Shown piece by piece: positions 35,406-47,515 of a stretch of DNA of 64,000 nucleotides. The notes under the pieces are model-generated. The model did no database searches, was not told the DNA's origin, and saw only the letters and a list, made by a program, of their open reading frames with translations. The stretch spans positions 19,083,750 to 19,147,749 of the forward strand of contig NC_092356.1 of the NCBI RefSeq assembly GCF_963676685.1. Direction: 5' to 3'. The position numbers and the translations under genes are program-made. The stretch's first letter is position 1; each line of letters opens with the position of its first letter. The stretch is from Mytilus edulis. Taxonomy: Eukaryota > Mollusca > Bivalvia > Mytilida > Mytilidae.

Positions 35406-36609
35406 ACAGGCATAGTGTTTGAGATCCCAATCCCTTAACCTGTATATTCCTGTTTAGATTAAAAGATACTTTGAATGGAGTATTAAAATACTTCTCATTG
35501 GTCATCCTAGTCCACAGTCATATGAGAGATGATAAGGGGTGTCATTAGGGGTTTATGCTTATGGGGACTTTGTTTGGGAGACCTCGTAACAGCATCCTGT
35601 TACAATCATTTCTTATTAATAAGATTTATTCCTATGAAGAATAAATCCGGTTATCGGAGGAAAGTGGGCTTACGTTTTGGGAGTTGTCCCGCTTTGCACA
35701 CGTGGTGGAACTTGTTATGTATTATGAGTCACGTTAATTATTTTAACCTTGATAACTGTGACGTCATCATTCTTTCTTTACCACGTACGATACAGCAGAG
35801 GGAAGACGCAAAAAATTGGGTTCCGTATGATATAACTAATGTTTGTTTCAAAAGTTATTCAAATTATAACAAATTTAGTTGAATATTGAATTTTATTTCT
35901 TTGATTTGCCATATGAAATGGATGTCTTTCAAAAAATCTTATTTTGCTGAAAAGGTTCGGAAAGTTTGAAAGATAGAAAAAGCACATGGTTTTGATCAAG
36001 TATAAATAGTTTTAAATATTTTATATATTTTGTTATTTCTTCTGTAAAGAGTTTCTAAATATTTCATTGTAAATTTTCAATTGTTGGTTTAATTCAGTGG
36101 AAATCATGAATTATATTTCCAAAAATAGAAATTTTAACAGACCCGTAATTTCAGATAAAAACTGCGCACATGGTTTTAAAGACACGTGTCGCATGGACGT
36201 CTGCGATTTTAAAACTATCGTTATATGAAATGTTTCATCTGCTACACAGCAGACAATTTAAAGAGAAACCAATAATGAATAAATGTATGAAGTTTATAAA
36301 ATATATATATATAGATATAAATTTGCGAAAGCAAATTTACAGATCTAACATTGTTGGGTTGATGTTTAGACGAGTTGTATATATACTATAACTTTTCAAC
36401 GGTCGTTTCACTAATATTATTGTAGTAATTTTTCAGTTTTAAAAACCAAACATCTTATGGAAATGGGGAAAACAGTGCGTATGTCACAAAGGCCCTCTAA
36501 AAGTCCTTATAAATGCAGCCAACTTGTACAGCAGAGGGACGTACCGACACCGTTGGGAAACAGATCTAGCAATGTCGTTGGATAGCATACTTCCACGCAA
36601 GTTTCAGCT

Positions 36610-37380
36610 ACATGTATGATGACTCAAGAACTTAGGAATGAAGTTGTTCAGATTGTCAATGCCCTTATTCACTCTCCAGCTACTGTTACATCTCCTGACT
36701 CAGTCAATGAAAGGCAACACTCGAATACAGGTATAACACAAAGTTCTAATATTTTGCCAATAACTAGTGCAAATGATAATCTATGTTTAAATGTTTCACT
36801 AAAACTCAGAACAAAATAATTAATGGTGAATATGTAGATTTAGGTATATTGCTTTAATACAAATTCAGGCACAGAGCAATCAAATTATCTAACTGTAGAT
36901 ACAAATGGACAGCTGATTATCCAAACTAAACCAAGTAAAAAGATTACTGATATTAACACATGGATAGATGCTTTCCTTATTTACATAAGTATTTATGTTG
37001 GTGTACATTTAGAAGATACACAAAATATTTTAACATGTATGTATTCGGTTAAGTTGGGTACAAGTCGTTCAATATTGGGCCAGATTCGAAGGACTATAAT
37101 CAACAGTTTCGTCTAAAGAAAGCTAGAAATCCAGCTATGTCATGGGCTACTGTTGACCAAGAACTTTGGCTGTTATATATTCATACAGTGCAGCCAAATG
37201 CACCTAGTTATGGGGTTAATATGGTTAACACTGACAGGAAATGTTTTACGAGTTCAATAACATAGGTGCATGTATGTTACCACAATGTCGATATATTCAC
37301 AAATGTTTGAGATGCAATGGTTCCCATCCTGCCATAAATTGTAGGGTCCCTCAATATGAGAATGGGTAATTTATGAAAGA
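36610..37380 (+). pseudogene. Gag-like retroelement relic with zinc knuckle
   Basis: Translation in shifting frames gives GQLIIQTKPSKKITDI, NTWIDAFLIYISIYVG, then RLKKARNPAMSWATVDQELW, and finally a Cys/His cluster GACMLPQCRYIHKCLRC with NGSHPAINC. This order (alpha-helical gag-like part, then C-x4-C-x3-H-x-C-x2-C-x4-H-x4-C) resembles the first ORF of DIRS/Ngaro-type retroelements. Stops and frameshifts at about 36820, 37110 and 37260 show decay. No RT or tyrosine recombinase follows; a LINE relic on the other strand comes next. The class is inferred from motif memory. Confidence 0.55.
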
Positions 37381-37769
37381 TATGATATTTTTGTTTGTTT
37401 TTAGAACTTGTTCCAATACTATTGGCCATAGTTATATTATTTAAGTTCAAATTGATGGACAAACAAGTTATGTTTCACATGATAACTGTTCTTTGGTTGC
37501 TATTTAAAATAACCAGTCGTCAAACTTGACACAAGTTATGCAATTGGCTCGACTGCTCGTATTGCAAACAATGGTGTATAATATACAATTTAGCAGCATG
37601 CATTATCGAACGACGGCTCAACTCTGATACAATCTTTCATAACAGTAGGAAAGACATTACATTATAAACTGATTTTGATACCATAAACTTGTACATCATT
37701 AATTTATTATTCTAAATTTTCATAAATTTACTTAAAACACACAATCACCTATATAAGATATAAAAATTA

Positions 37770-38200
37770 TGTGTAAATTCACGAACTACTGTAAAAGATT
37801 ATTATCTGATGAAACGGTACGGTGGTCTCTCAAATCAAGAGCTTCTTCAATATACATACAAATAGATTTTATCCTTTTTCAGACATCGAAATTATTTGAA
37901 TTAATATCATTAATTTTATATTTAGACCTAATTTTGTTATATTGTGGACATTCAATCAAGAAATGAATCTCATTTTCAATTTTTTCCTGTGCAAAATTTA
38001 CAAAATCTCTCATTAGAGGGTATTGTTGGTCTTGCATACCTACTAGTTTCTATTGCTAATGAGTGTGCACTTATTCTTAATTTAGTGATAAAATAAAAAG
38101 TTAACCACATTTTCCATCTTTTATCTTAGATAGTCCAAATTTAATTTTATTTTTGTAGAAATCTTCTAGTTTCTGTTTGAAATTACTATTACAATGCTTG
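37770..38200 (-). pseudogene. LINE C-terminal relic (zinc-binding RT tail)
   Basis: On the minus strand, FYKNKIKFGLSKIKDGK is followed by stops and then by ENEIHFLIECPQYNKIR, the C-x-x-C...H-x-x-x-C type segment found at the end of many animal non-LTR reverse transcriptases (zf-RVT-like). An EALDLRD segment ends it. Heavily mutated and truncated at its 5' side; the 74-bp tandem array lies immediately to the right. Confidence 0.55.
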
Positions 38201-38349
38201 TTAAAGGATATTCCAATATATTTCATTAATTCAGATAATTTATTAGACCATAAATTTTCTCTGTACCAAGTAGATATTTTATTAGAATTGATTGATTGTT
38301 GGTTGCTTAACGTACAGTGGCAAATATTTCAGGCATATCTATCAGGACG

Positions 38350-39895
38350 AATATTTACACAGTGTCTGTAAATTGTGGCATTTTAGGATAATTTAGTTTG
38401 TATCAAGCGGACACATTGTTATGACACAGTGTCTGTATATTATGTCTTTTTATAATAATTTAGTTTGTATCAAGTAGATATTTTGGTAGGACACAGTGTC
38501 TGTAAATTGTGTCTTTTTAGAATAATCTAGTTTGTATCAATTCGATCCACTGTTAGGACATAGTTTCTGTAAATTGTGTCTTTTAGGATAATTTAGTTTG
38601 TATCAAGTAGATATTTTGATAGGACACAGTGTCTGTAAATTGTGTCTTATTAGTATATTTTTATTTGTATCAAGTAGATACATTGTTAGGACACAGTGTC
38701 TGTAAACTGTGTCTTTTTAGGATAATATAGTTTGTATCAAGTAGATATGTTGATAGGACACAGTGTCTGTAAATTGTGTCTTTTAATGACAATTTAGTTT
38801 GTTTCAAGTAGATACATTGATAGGACACAGTGTCTGTAAATTGTGTCGTTTAAGGATAATTTAGTTTGTATCAAGTAGATACATTGTTAGGACACAGTGT
38901 CTGTAAATTGTGTCTTTTAAGGATAATTTAGTTTGTTTCAAGTAGATACATTGATATGACACAGTGTCTGTAAATTATGTCTTTTAAGGATAATTTAGTT
39001 TGTATCAAGTAGATACATTGATAGGACACAGTGTCTGTAAATTGTGTTTTTTAAGGATAATTTAGTTTGTATCAAGTAGATACATTGATAGGACACAGTG
39101 TTTGCAAATTGTGTCTTTTAAGGATAATTTAGTTTGTATCAAGTAGATACATTGATAGGACACAGTTTCTGTAAATTGTGGCTTTTAAGGATAATTTAGT
39201 TTGTATCAAGTAGATACATTGATAGGACACAGTGTTTGCAAATTGTGTCTTTTAAGGATAATTTAGTTTGTATCAAGTAGATACATTGATAGGACACAGT
39301 TTCTGTAAATTGTGGCTTTTAAGGATAATTTAGTTTGTATCAAGTAGATACATTGATAGGACACAGTGTTTGCAAATTGTGACTTTTAAGGATAATTTAG
39401 TTTGTATCAAGTAGATACATTGTTATGACACAGTGTCTGTAAATTGTGGCTTTTAAGGATAATTTAGTTTGTATCAAGTAGATACATTGATAGGACACAG
39501 TGTTTGCAAATTGTGTCTTTTAAGGATAATTTAGTTTGTATCAAGTAGATACATTGATAGGACACAGTTTCTGTAAATTGTGGCTTTTAAGGATAATTTA
39601 GTTTGTATCAAGTAGATACATTGATAGGACACAGTGTTTGCAAATTGTGTCTTTAAAGGATAATTTAGTTTGTATCAAGTAGATACATTGATATGACACA
39701 GTGTCTGTAAATTGTGTCTTTTAAGGATAATTTAGTTTGTATCAAGTAGATACATTGATAGGACACAGTGTCTGTAAATTGTGTCTTTTAAGGATAATTT
39801 AGTTTGTATCAAGTAGATACATTGATAGGACATAGTGTCTGTAAATTGTGTCTTTTTAATTTTGTATATTTTGATTTGTATCAAGTAGATACATC
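38350..39895 (+). repeat. Tandem array, about 74-bp unit, about 21 units
   Basis: Unit core: AGTTTGTATCAAGTAGATAC, then ATTGATAGGACACAGTGTCT and GTAAATTGTGTCTTTTAAGG. Each unit holds two dyads (TGTATC..GATACA and GACACAGTGTC). Units at the left edge are more diverged. Between about 39060 and 39660 two versions alternate, giving a higher-order repeat of about 147 bp. Confidence 0.9.
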
Positions 39896-40591
39896 AGAAA
39901 CATAGTGTACAGGTCTAGTGGCTTTCGAAGCGTTCCATAAATTGTATAATTATGATATCATTTGGCCACCACTTTTAGAATCACTTAAGGCACTTTTATT
40001 GCATGCAACTATTTATTGCTTATATGTCACTTGAAACAAATTAAAAGGGTTTATAGGACAGCTAACTGTTATCCGTAAAGAAGATCACGTTGCAAAATTT
40101 TGCTAATATTGTTATCCCATTTTCAAAAACGGATCAATGTTGTCATGGTACATGTATAGAAATAACAGAAACTAAACTAAAATATTGTCTAATTTATTGG
40201 TTAAAAAATATGAAATGCAAAGACCAAAGGTTAAAATCCCCTTAATCTCTGACTTTGGTGACAAGTACCAATGTTCATGTGTTCTAAGTTTTAAAGGTTT
40301 GAATACATGTAGGAATAATGCATTCAGTTTCAATTTGAATCGGAGATATGGTAAAAACCAATAAGCATGAATAAAGCAGCCACAAGAATGTACACCTTTG
40401 ACGCTTAGCTATATATACAATTGGGAGGTTGTTACATAAAATAGCCTGAAATATATAATAAGCCCGGTATATTCACATCTGACGGCGTTACTTTATCTCA
40501 TGTTGGCAATTGTTTTTTTCTTATCTCATTACAGGGTAATTTAAATATAAATATATGTGTGGACATTTAAAAGTACGGTCACGGCGGGTGC

Positions 40592-40692
40592 GTTGTGTCG
40601 CTACCGCATTTGTGGCGGTGGTCGAACTCAGTGTCCAATAACTCTTGGCATAGCCACTGAATTCGACCATGTGGCGAAAATAGCGACACAAC
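40592..40692. repeat. Imperfect hairpin with GTTGTGTCGCTA arms
   Basis: GTTGTGTCGCTA (40592) pairs with TAGCGACACAAC (ending 40692), and GTGGTCGAACTCAGTG pairs with CACTGAATTCGACCA, around a 21-base loop. Probably a small MITE. The overlapping 76-codon open frame is a by-product. Confidence 0.7.
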
Positions 40693-41011
40693 ATCTACAA
40701 ATATATTATGCTTCTTATAATGGAATTATGTATCCGCTGAGATTCTGTTTCCCAGGGCCAGCATCCGATACATTTTGGAAGCAATAATGTTAATAAGGAT
40801 ATTATATTGATATAATATCATCAGATGTATGTTTCATTATAATAGTTTATTTTGATTGGTTCACTTCACATCACGTGTTATTCCGTAAGCAATTGCATCA
40901 CTCAATAAAACTTTTCATTCATGATAACACGTGGTCCCACAATAAAGTGCACAGGTGAATAAAATACAAAAAATATAAAATTCGTGTTTTCATGATCATA
41001 GCTAAAAAATG

Positions 41012-41180
41012 TAATTATAAGTATTGAATGCTTCTTTTTGTAATTTTATAGGGTTGTAAAAGCGTTGACCGTGCGCACATTTTTAGTATGAAGTGCTTCC
41101 GCGCTTCATACACAATGTACTTCGGTCAGCGCTTTTACAGCCCAATAAATTTACAAAAAGAAGCATTCAATTCTTAAATA
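41012..41180. repeat. Hairpin MITE of about 170 bp
   Basis: Outer arms ATTGAATGCTTCTTTTTGTAA and its inverted partner, then GGGTTGTAAAAGCGTTGACC with GGTCAGCGCTTTTACAGCCC, and an apex formed by GTATGAAGTGCTTCC and GCGCTTCATAC. Little loop remains. Confidence 0.8.
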
Positions 41181-41182
41181 TA

Positions 41183-41302
41183 AGGAAATGACATTATAAG
41201 GAATAACAATAAGGTGGAAATAAGGAATAAGAATAATGTGGAAATAAGGAATAAGGAATGGACAATAATGTGGAAATAAGGAATAAGGAATGGACAATAT
41301 TA
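41183..41302 (+). repeat. Short tandem array, AATAATGTGGAAATAAGGAA-type
   Basis: Units of about 30-40 bp with GTGGAAATAAGGAATAAG. Another unit appears at 41658-41695, on the far side of a LINE tail, so the array is interrupted. Confidence 0.75.
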
Positions 41303-41655
41303 ACATATCTTTGCGTTCTAATCTTTTTGCTTATCTAAAAGACTATGTACCATTATTTCAACATCTTGATGCATTCAATAAACTTAAACACATTCTAAAC
41401 CCCATTCCTGAACTTGTTTGTCATATTGGAGTCTTCATTAAACAGTCTTTAGAACTGAGGGAGTCAGACCCGTGTCAGGCAAGGTTATGATGGTGTTTTT
41501 ACATACATTTATAATTCAACTCTAATGTTTTATTATTCTATATATTGTATTGTGTTATTTTGTATTTCATTGTATTGCATTGTTTAGTATAAAATTATTG
41601 TTTGATTGTATTGCTTGACCCTCATGGGTGTAATTTAGCAAAAACGATTATATAT
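41303..41655 (+). pseudogene. LINE 3' end inserted in the short tandem array
   Basis: An open piece encodes LKHILNPIPELVCHIGVFIK followed by a stop after ESDPCQARL, then a T-rich 3' region with TGCTTGACCCTCATGGGTGT. This is what I expect from the end of a molluscan LINE reverse transcriptase and its untranslated tail. It is 5'-truncated. Array units on both sides indicate insertion into the array; the flanking units may include the target duplication. Confidence 0.5.
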
Positions 41656-42264
41656 AATAATGTGGAAATAAGGAATAAAGAATGGACTATAAGGTTTAAT
41701 TATATATACTAGGGACTTGCCAATTATGTTTCTCGGCAGTCCCATTCTTTGTCAAGCCGTGGCCGTACAATTTTGTACGTTTGCCAAATAAAATATTTCT
41801 TACTTTATATTTGATCTATATTTGTATGTCATTTGACCCCACGTTGTCTCAGATAATCATAATTATTTCATTTCTTTACTTTCAAAATTAAAAAAAAAAA
41901 TAGTAAGCGTTCTTCATGTTCTTCCTTAATAATTTGCAACAATCAACAGTTAAAAATATAGACAACATGATGTAACAGTAGTACATAGATATTAACCAAA
42001 CAGATCATTAACATTTTATTACATACTATATCGAAGTTTATTTGCCAAATACTTAGTCCAAAATAGATACATCACTTGTACAGTATTTCATTGATACTGA
42101 TGAACTTTATTTGCCCAAATAAATGTTTGATAACGTAGTAAAATAATGACAACTCGTCAATAGAAGTTAAAGTTATATTTGTAACACATCATTTGTTAAA
42201 AAATAATGTCAAAACAACACCAAAAAATGTTCATCATAATCCGATTACACGAACTACTTTTTTT

Positions 42265-42668
42265 GATTGAGTTAAGCCATCCAATTAATAATTTTATAGT
42301 GTGTCTTTCTATGTTGTGATGTTATACTATTGTTTCAGAAAAGGGAGAAGGTTTGGTACCATTAAAACGTTTAATCTCGCTGCAAATGTTTGCACCTGTC
42401 ATAAGTCAGGACAGTGGTTGTCCTCTATTTATGTAGTGCATATGTGTTTCTCGTTTCTCGTTTTTATATAGATTAGACCGTTGGTTTCCCCGTTTGAATG
42501 GTTTTACACTAGTAATTAACTTGGGGCCCTTTAAGGCTTGCTGTTCGGTGTGAGCCAAGGCTCCATGTTGAAGGCCGTACCTTGACCTATAATGGTTTAC
42601 TTTTTATAAATTGTGACTTGGATGGAGAGTTGTCTCATTGGCACTCATACCACACCTTCCTATATCTA
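42265..42668 (+). repeat. Dispersed retroelement 3' tail, family A (copy 2)
   Basis: Full-length relative of the tails at 45-390 and 58730-59180: ATTGAGTTAAG start, TTCTATGTTGTGATGTTA, TTTTTATATAGATTAGACC, then TTGTCTCATTGGCACTCATA end. No RT piece directly upstream, so it is 5'-truncated. Confidence 0.75.
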
Positions 42669-43269
42669 TATATGTCCTTAAACGGATTTGTGTATAGGAG
42701 ATTAACATCCTAATTTGGTTATATAATTTTACAGCTTTTTCAATGGTCGAATATGTGACATACGTCATACATTCTAAATCGGATTATATCATCTATAAAT
42801 TTTCTACAAATTTGAATTCAAGCATAAGAAGTTACATGTCGAATGTAGGTTTTATTCAGATTGGCGATTTTTACGGAAGTTGTGGGCCTAGACTATGAAA
42901 TGCCAAATAAATATTCATTCGAGACAACTCGACCAATTCCGTACCTTCATTTAAGGAGAGTAGCGGATTCATCCGATGATTGTCGATTGGTAAATACTGT
43001 TCCTCACACTTTTTTCTGCAACGTCTGAATAGATTGATAATTTATAGTTTGAAAAGTCCAATCATAAGAATTACTGATAGATTTTGAGTCGTTCTAGTTG
43101 AGCAATTATTGTGAAAGTTCTTGGAATAATATTTAGTGTGCGATATAAACTTTTAAAGAACTACAATCCTTGATCTTGCAGTTGTTGACAGTATCCGCAT
43201 CTTTAAAAAATACTCTGACCTAATTATGACCAAAAAAAAAAAAGAAATTCCCAACATCATTAAAAGAGA

Positions 43270-43852
43270 AAATTAGAAAAGCTTTTTTCTATATAAGTGT
43301 TAGCTCATCCAATAGAACGACTGGAAACTGGGAGGTATGAAAATTTGCCGCTGGAAGAGAGATGTTTTTTTAATTGTTTTAATACTGTCGAAGATGAATA
43401 TCATGTTATTTTACATTGTCCTGTTTATAATGATCTTAGACAAGTTCTTTTTACTGAGTCTCTTAAAATTGATGAACATTTAAATAGTTTTACAGATTGT
43501 CAGAAAATGGTATCGTTATTTTCGAATCTAGATATTATAAGACTATGGTATTGCTATTTTCGAATCAAGATATTATAAGACTATGTGCAAAATCCTGTAA
43601 TTTTATTCATAAAAGACGCCGAGAAGTTTTATATTGTAAAAAATAATTGAATACTTTTGTTGTATACTTTTATCATTCAGGTTTAATATTTATTATGTAC
43701 ATATACATATTGTTTTAGTTGACTATAATCGTCTCTCATAGATCTGTACAGATTGGCTTATGTATACAAAATGTATCTTTTATAAATGTATTGTGTTATT
43801 TTATACATAAGGTGAGACGTAAATAAAATATTGAATTGAATTGAACATTACA
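43270..43852 (+). pseudogene. LINE C-terminal relic with 3' tail
   Basis: LAHPIERLETGRYENLPLEE, then CFFNCFNTVEDEYHVILHCP and VYNDLR give the Cys/His zinc-binding tail of a non-LTR reverse transcriptase. The frame ends near 43578 where a 30-bp piece (AGACTATGGTATTGCTATTT...) is duplicated, and continues as a CKILxxFIHKRR-like piece in another frame. A 3' region ends in ATTGAATTGAATTGAA, the simple tail expected of this type. The CACTA-type element starts 20 bp later. Confidence 0.65.
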
Positions 43853-43872
43853 GCGGATAGCAACATTATATT

Positions 43873-45492
43873 CACTACAAACCATTAAAAGTCTAAAATG
43901 GCCTATATCTGTACTCGACTGTACTGATTTTTACTCGACCAGTCTGAATTCGTCTGAGATTTACTTGATAATACTCGACTGTAGTCTGAACCATACTTAA
44001 CAGTCTGAATGTGTATTTGACCAGTACTTAACCATTTTATACGAATCTGAACCGTACTCGACCTAGTCTGAACCGTACTCGACCTAGTCTGAACCATACT
44101 CGACCTAGTCTGAACCATATCATACTCGACCAAGTCTTAACCAAACTAAACCTATTCTTTGTATCTATCAACTGAATTTTATCAATTTAGGAATTTTCTG
44201 AATAAAAATGAAATTTGAACAACTTAAAATTAAAAATGTATTCAATACAGCATTGAAATTACAATTTCACAATAATCAATCATAATATAACTTCAACTCA
44301 ATATTAATCAACACTTACATTATAATATATATCAACTTTTAAAATATAAATAAAACAAACTAATCAAATAATCTAAAAAAAAGGAATTGTGACTAATATT
44401 TTCAATATAATTTAAAATTTTATGAATATTTCGGAGGTATTTTATGGCAACTGGACTATTTTCACCATTAACTTAAGCCTAGTATAGATTTATGGTGTCA
44501 GTTGAGTTCAGGTAATAATGCAGTGAATGTTTTTTTATTAAGATATATATAAAATAGTATATAAAACAACTTAATAATTTTAAAAAAATGAGAGCTTAAT
44601 TGTTTATAGTAGAATTTCCATAGCAATCCTTGATAACCTTTTTAAATAAGGAAATGTATTACAAAGAAACAGTAACAATAATTTTCAATTAATTTTAAGT
44701 ATTTTTTTTGTCAAATTAACATGGCATACATAAAGCACTTTAATATGTTCTAATTACCTCAGTACATGTGTGTTTTACAGGTAAAAAGAAAGCCCTATTT
44801 TCTTAACTTCGTGTATTACTTATCTAGTACATACATGTATATTCGAAAGGCCTTGTTATTTAATTTAAACAGGATGTTGCAATTTTGAATCAATGTTATT
44901 TAGAATTTAATACCTCTGACCAGGTGTGATCTTATTTATGAGTTTGCCCCCAAGCAGAGGTTATACTTTATAGTTTACCACTAATCAGAAAAACAATTTT
45001 ATTTAATTATTTAATTTTATCCCTTTTTGATTTAAGTTATATATAATATATATTTTTTTATCCTAAATATAATCATAGATATATTTCTTTTATAAGGTTA
45101 AAATCTTTTCTAAATTTTGTTGGTTGTTGTTACATATGTCAGTTAAAAAGAAATGTATTTTAACAGTAAAGAAAGTAGAGGTTTTTTGGTCTAGTATGGT
45201 TCAGACTGGTCGAGTATTGTTCAGACCTTTGTTTAAGTATGGTTTAGACAGGAAAAATAGGTCGGGTACATGTCGAGAATGGGTTAAGACTGTTTCAGAC
45301 TGGTCGAGTAATAGTTCAGACTATTTTCAACGGCAAAGATAAGGGTCAAGTACGATTCAGTACAGTCAAGTATGGTTCAGACTGGGGTCGAGTAATGTCA
45401 AGTAAAAGTCAGACCAATTCAGACTGGTCGAGTAAAAATCAGTACAGTCGAGTACAGATATAGGCCATTTCAGACTTTAATGGTTTGTAGTG
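43873..45492. mobile_element. 1.62-kb non-autonomous CACTA (EnSpm/CMC)-type element
   Basis: It starts CACTACAAACCATTAAAAGT and ends with the inverted form ...TTTAATGGTTTGTAGTG. Both sides carry ATT (43870-43872 and 45493-45495). CACTA ends with a 3-bp duplication are the hallmarks of CACTA elements. Subterminal arrays of short motifs (CTCGACC.AGTCTGAACC and its complement) fill about 290 bp at each end, as known for the transposase-binding regions of CACTA elements. The 1-kb middle is AT-rich and has no transposase. Confidence 0.8.
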
Positions 45493-45499
45493 ATTGCTT

Positions 45500-46835
45500 A
45501 TTCAATATCATCAGAGTAAAGTAATTTGCGTCCAATCTTTGACATACGCTTAATTCAATATTGATGACCTTGATTCCGCGTCCATCGTGTCTATAGTTCT
45601 GTATACGCTGAATAATTCAGCACATGCTTCATTGAATTTAGAATAATTATGCTGAAGTTAATGTGGCTAAAAAAAATGCTAATTTCAATAATTATTACCT
45701 TGATCTGCGCGATAACAATAATCTACTTACATGTAACCAAGTTTTATCGGTAATTTGTACATTTTTCCTTTGATGTGTACTCTCTGATAATGTCAGTATC
45801 AGTGGACTGGACGTGATATAAAAATAATTAGGTTAGTACGCAAATGACATGCGCGAATGCAACGCGTAAGGATCTACTTTCCCCTTTCATTCACAAAATT
45901 GCGCGTGATTTTTTTCGCAGAAACGCACGAGATTTTTGGCGTATGAAACACTTGACATTGTTTGAAACTTTCACAAAGTCAGTTTAGCCTTTTAGAACAT
46001 TTGTAGTGAAAATTTTTGAACAGAAAATGCATGAAAAACACGATAGTCTTTTTTAAAAAAAAATGCGTTATATCAATATATGAAGTACAACTAACATATC
46101 GTCCATGCTGAGTTTTTATTCATACAATACCAATACCTGATACATAGCCTGGTGCTGTTCCAAGTAGTTTTCTTTTTCTGTTCTTGAGAAGTATTTGTTT
46201 TACCTATTCAGTCACTATAAAGTGTTACAATTCATATTTAAACGCAACACATAAATAAGGTACCGCTGTCGCATGAGGAAGCTAGAAAAAAAATGAAATT
46301 TACGCATTTTCGACACTTTTGTGTGCCATCATATACAATTTCAAAAGATGTGGTTTCATTGCCAATATGACAGATATTCATGGAACAAAGAACACAAAAG
46401 TGAACCGTGATATTCATATGCGGATCTAAGATAAATTTAAAAAATGGGGGTAACCGGGGGCACCAAACTTTAAAAGTCTGCTTTGACCAGAACTGTAGCC
46501 TTTATAAGGGGTGACTGTGACCCGGGTCGCCGGTATAACCGGGTCGCCTACCCCTTAATTCGCTTCTGAAATTAAAGGTAACCGCAGGGCCTTTCCAAGT
46601 TACAAATTTCTGGTCCGTGTTGAAAATAAATGAACATGACTATGAAAAAGCAAGAATTATAAGCTAAAAGTTAAGTAACGTCTATTAAAATGTTCGAAAT
46701 AATAATGAAGTCGACAGAAAATGAGCTTGTTCAGATAATTTACAAGACAGTCAGCTTACATTGGGTCATTGCCTCCTGTGTAAATGTGTCATCACAGTGC
46801 TTTCTTAAATTTATTTGAAATCATTGTGATCGTTT
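45500..46835. other. No recognisable gene; family B fragment at about 46340-46400
   Basis: AT-rich sequence with no convincing exon. A minus-strand fragment of the family B tail (AAGATGTGGTTTCATTGCCA) is present. Confidence 0.4.
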
Positions 46836-46837
46836 TC

Positions 46838-46980
46838 AGTGGCGGATCCAGGGGGTCCGGGGGTTGAAACCCCCCTTTATTTGGACGATCAATGCATTAG
46901 AATGGGGACATGTGGTTGGAACCCCCCTTTTGTCCTGGGTTGGGACCCCCCTCCATTTTTAAAATGCCTGGATCAGCTCC
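46838..46980. mobile_element. 143-bp MITE with GTGGCGGATCC-type end (hAT-like)
   Basis: Left end AGTGGCGGATCCAGGGGG and right end GGATCAGCTCC are imperfect inverted repeats. Flanks TCGTTTTC (46830-46837) and TGGTTTTC (46981-46988) agree at 7 of 8 positions, as expected for an old 8-bp hAT duplication. The interior has runs of G and C (AACCCCCCTTT repeated). Confidence 0.55.
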
Positions 46981-47439
46981 TGGTTTTCATGATGAACACT
47001 GAGCGAATAATGACAAAATAAATGTAATTTTATCAACTAAACTAAGTAAAACATAATTATAACTTGTCGTTAAACTCGAAATGATGATCGATGAAAAATC
47101 TGCTGATTCATATCGTATCATTCGTATTTCTGACTATCACTATGCTGATGTTTTGTGAAAAATAAAGAAATTTGACTTACCGGTATGCTACCATTATATT
47201 TGCCATTGTATGTGTCATGTCCAAAGCAGAATATTAATGAAACGCATGCAATAATTCCTTGTCAATACTTTGTGCAAGACAACGCCATGTTTACTGCACT
47301 GTGACAAAATTTCAAATGACGTAATGCCGCATGTGACGTCAAGTGTGATTCGCCGTGATTCGACGCAAAAAAGAAGTTCGTTTGTTATTTTCTCTATTAT
47401 TGTAGTTATTTTTATTTTTTTATTAAATTACCGATAAAC

Positions 47440-47515
47440 AGAATAAAGGACTTCGGGCTCACCTGATATTTTACTGTGGTAAAGTCAGTATCAAAAACAA
47501 AAAGTCCTTTATTCT
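47440..47515. repeat. Exact 14-bp inverted repeat
   Basis: AGAATAAAGGACTT and its reverse complement enclose 48 bp. Likely a MITE remnant. Confidence 0.6.

Noticed and set aside
35529..35882. 117-codon open frame
   Set aside because: No recognisable domain, no splice context, and flanked by repeat tails; it could be chance in this region.
38350..39895. CRISPR-like regular array
   Set aside because: The whole 74-bp unit is conserved, with no unique spacers, and the DNA is clearly eukaryotic.
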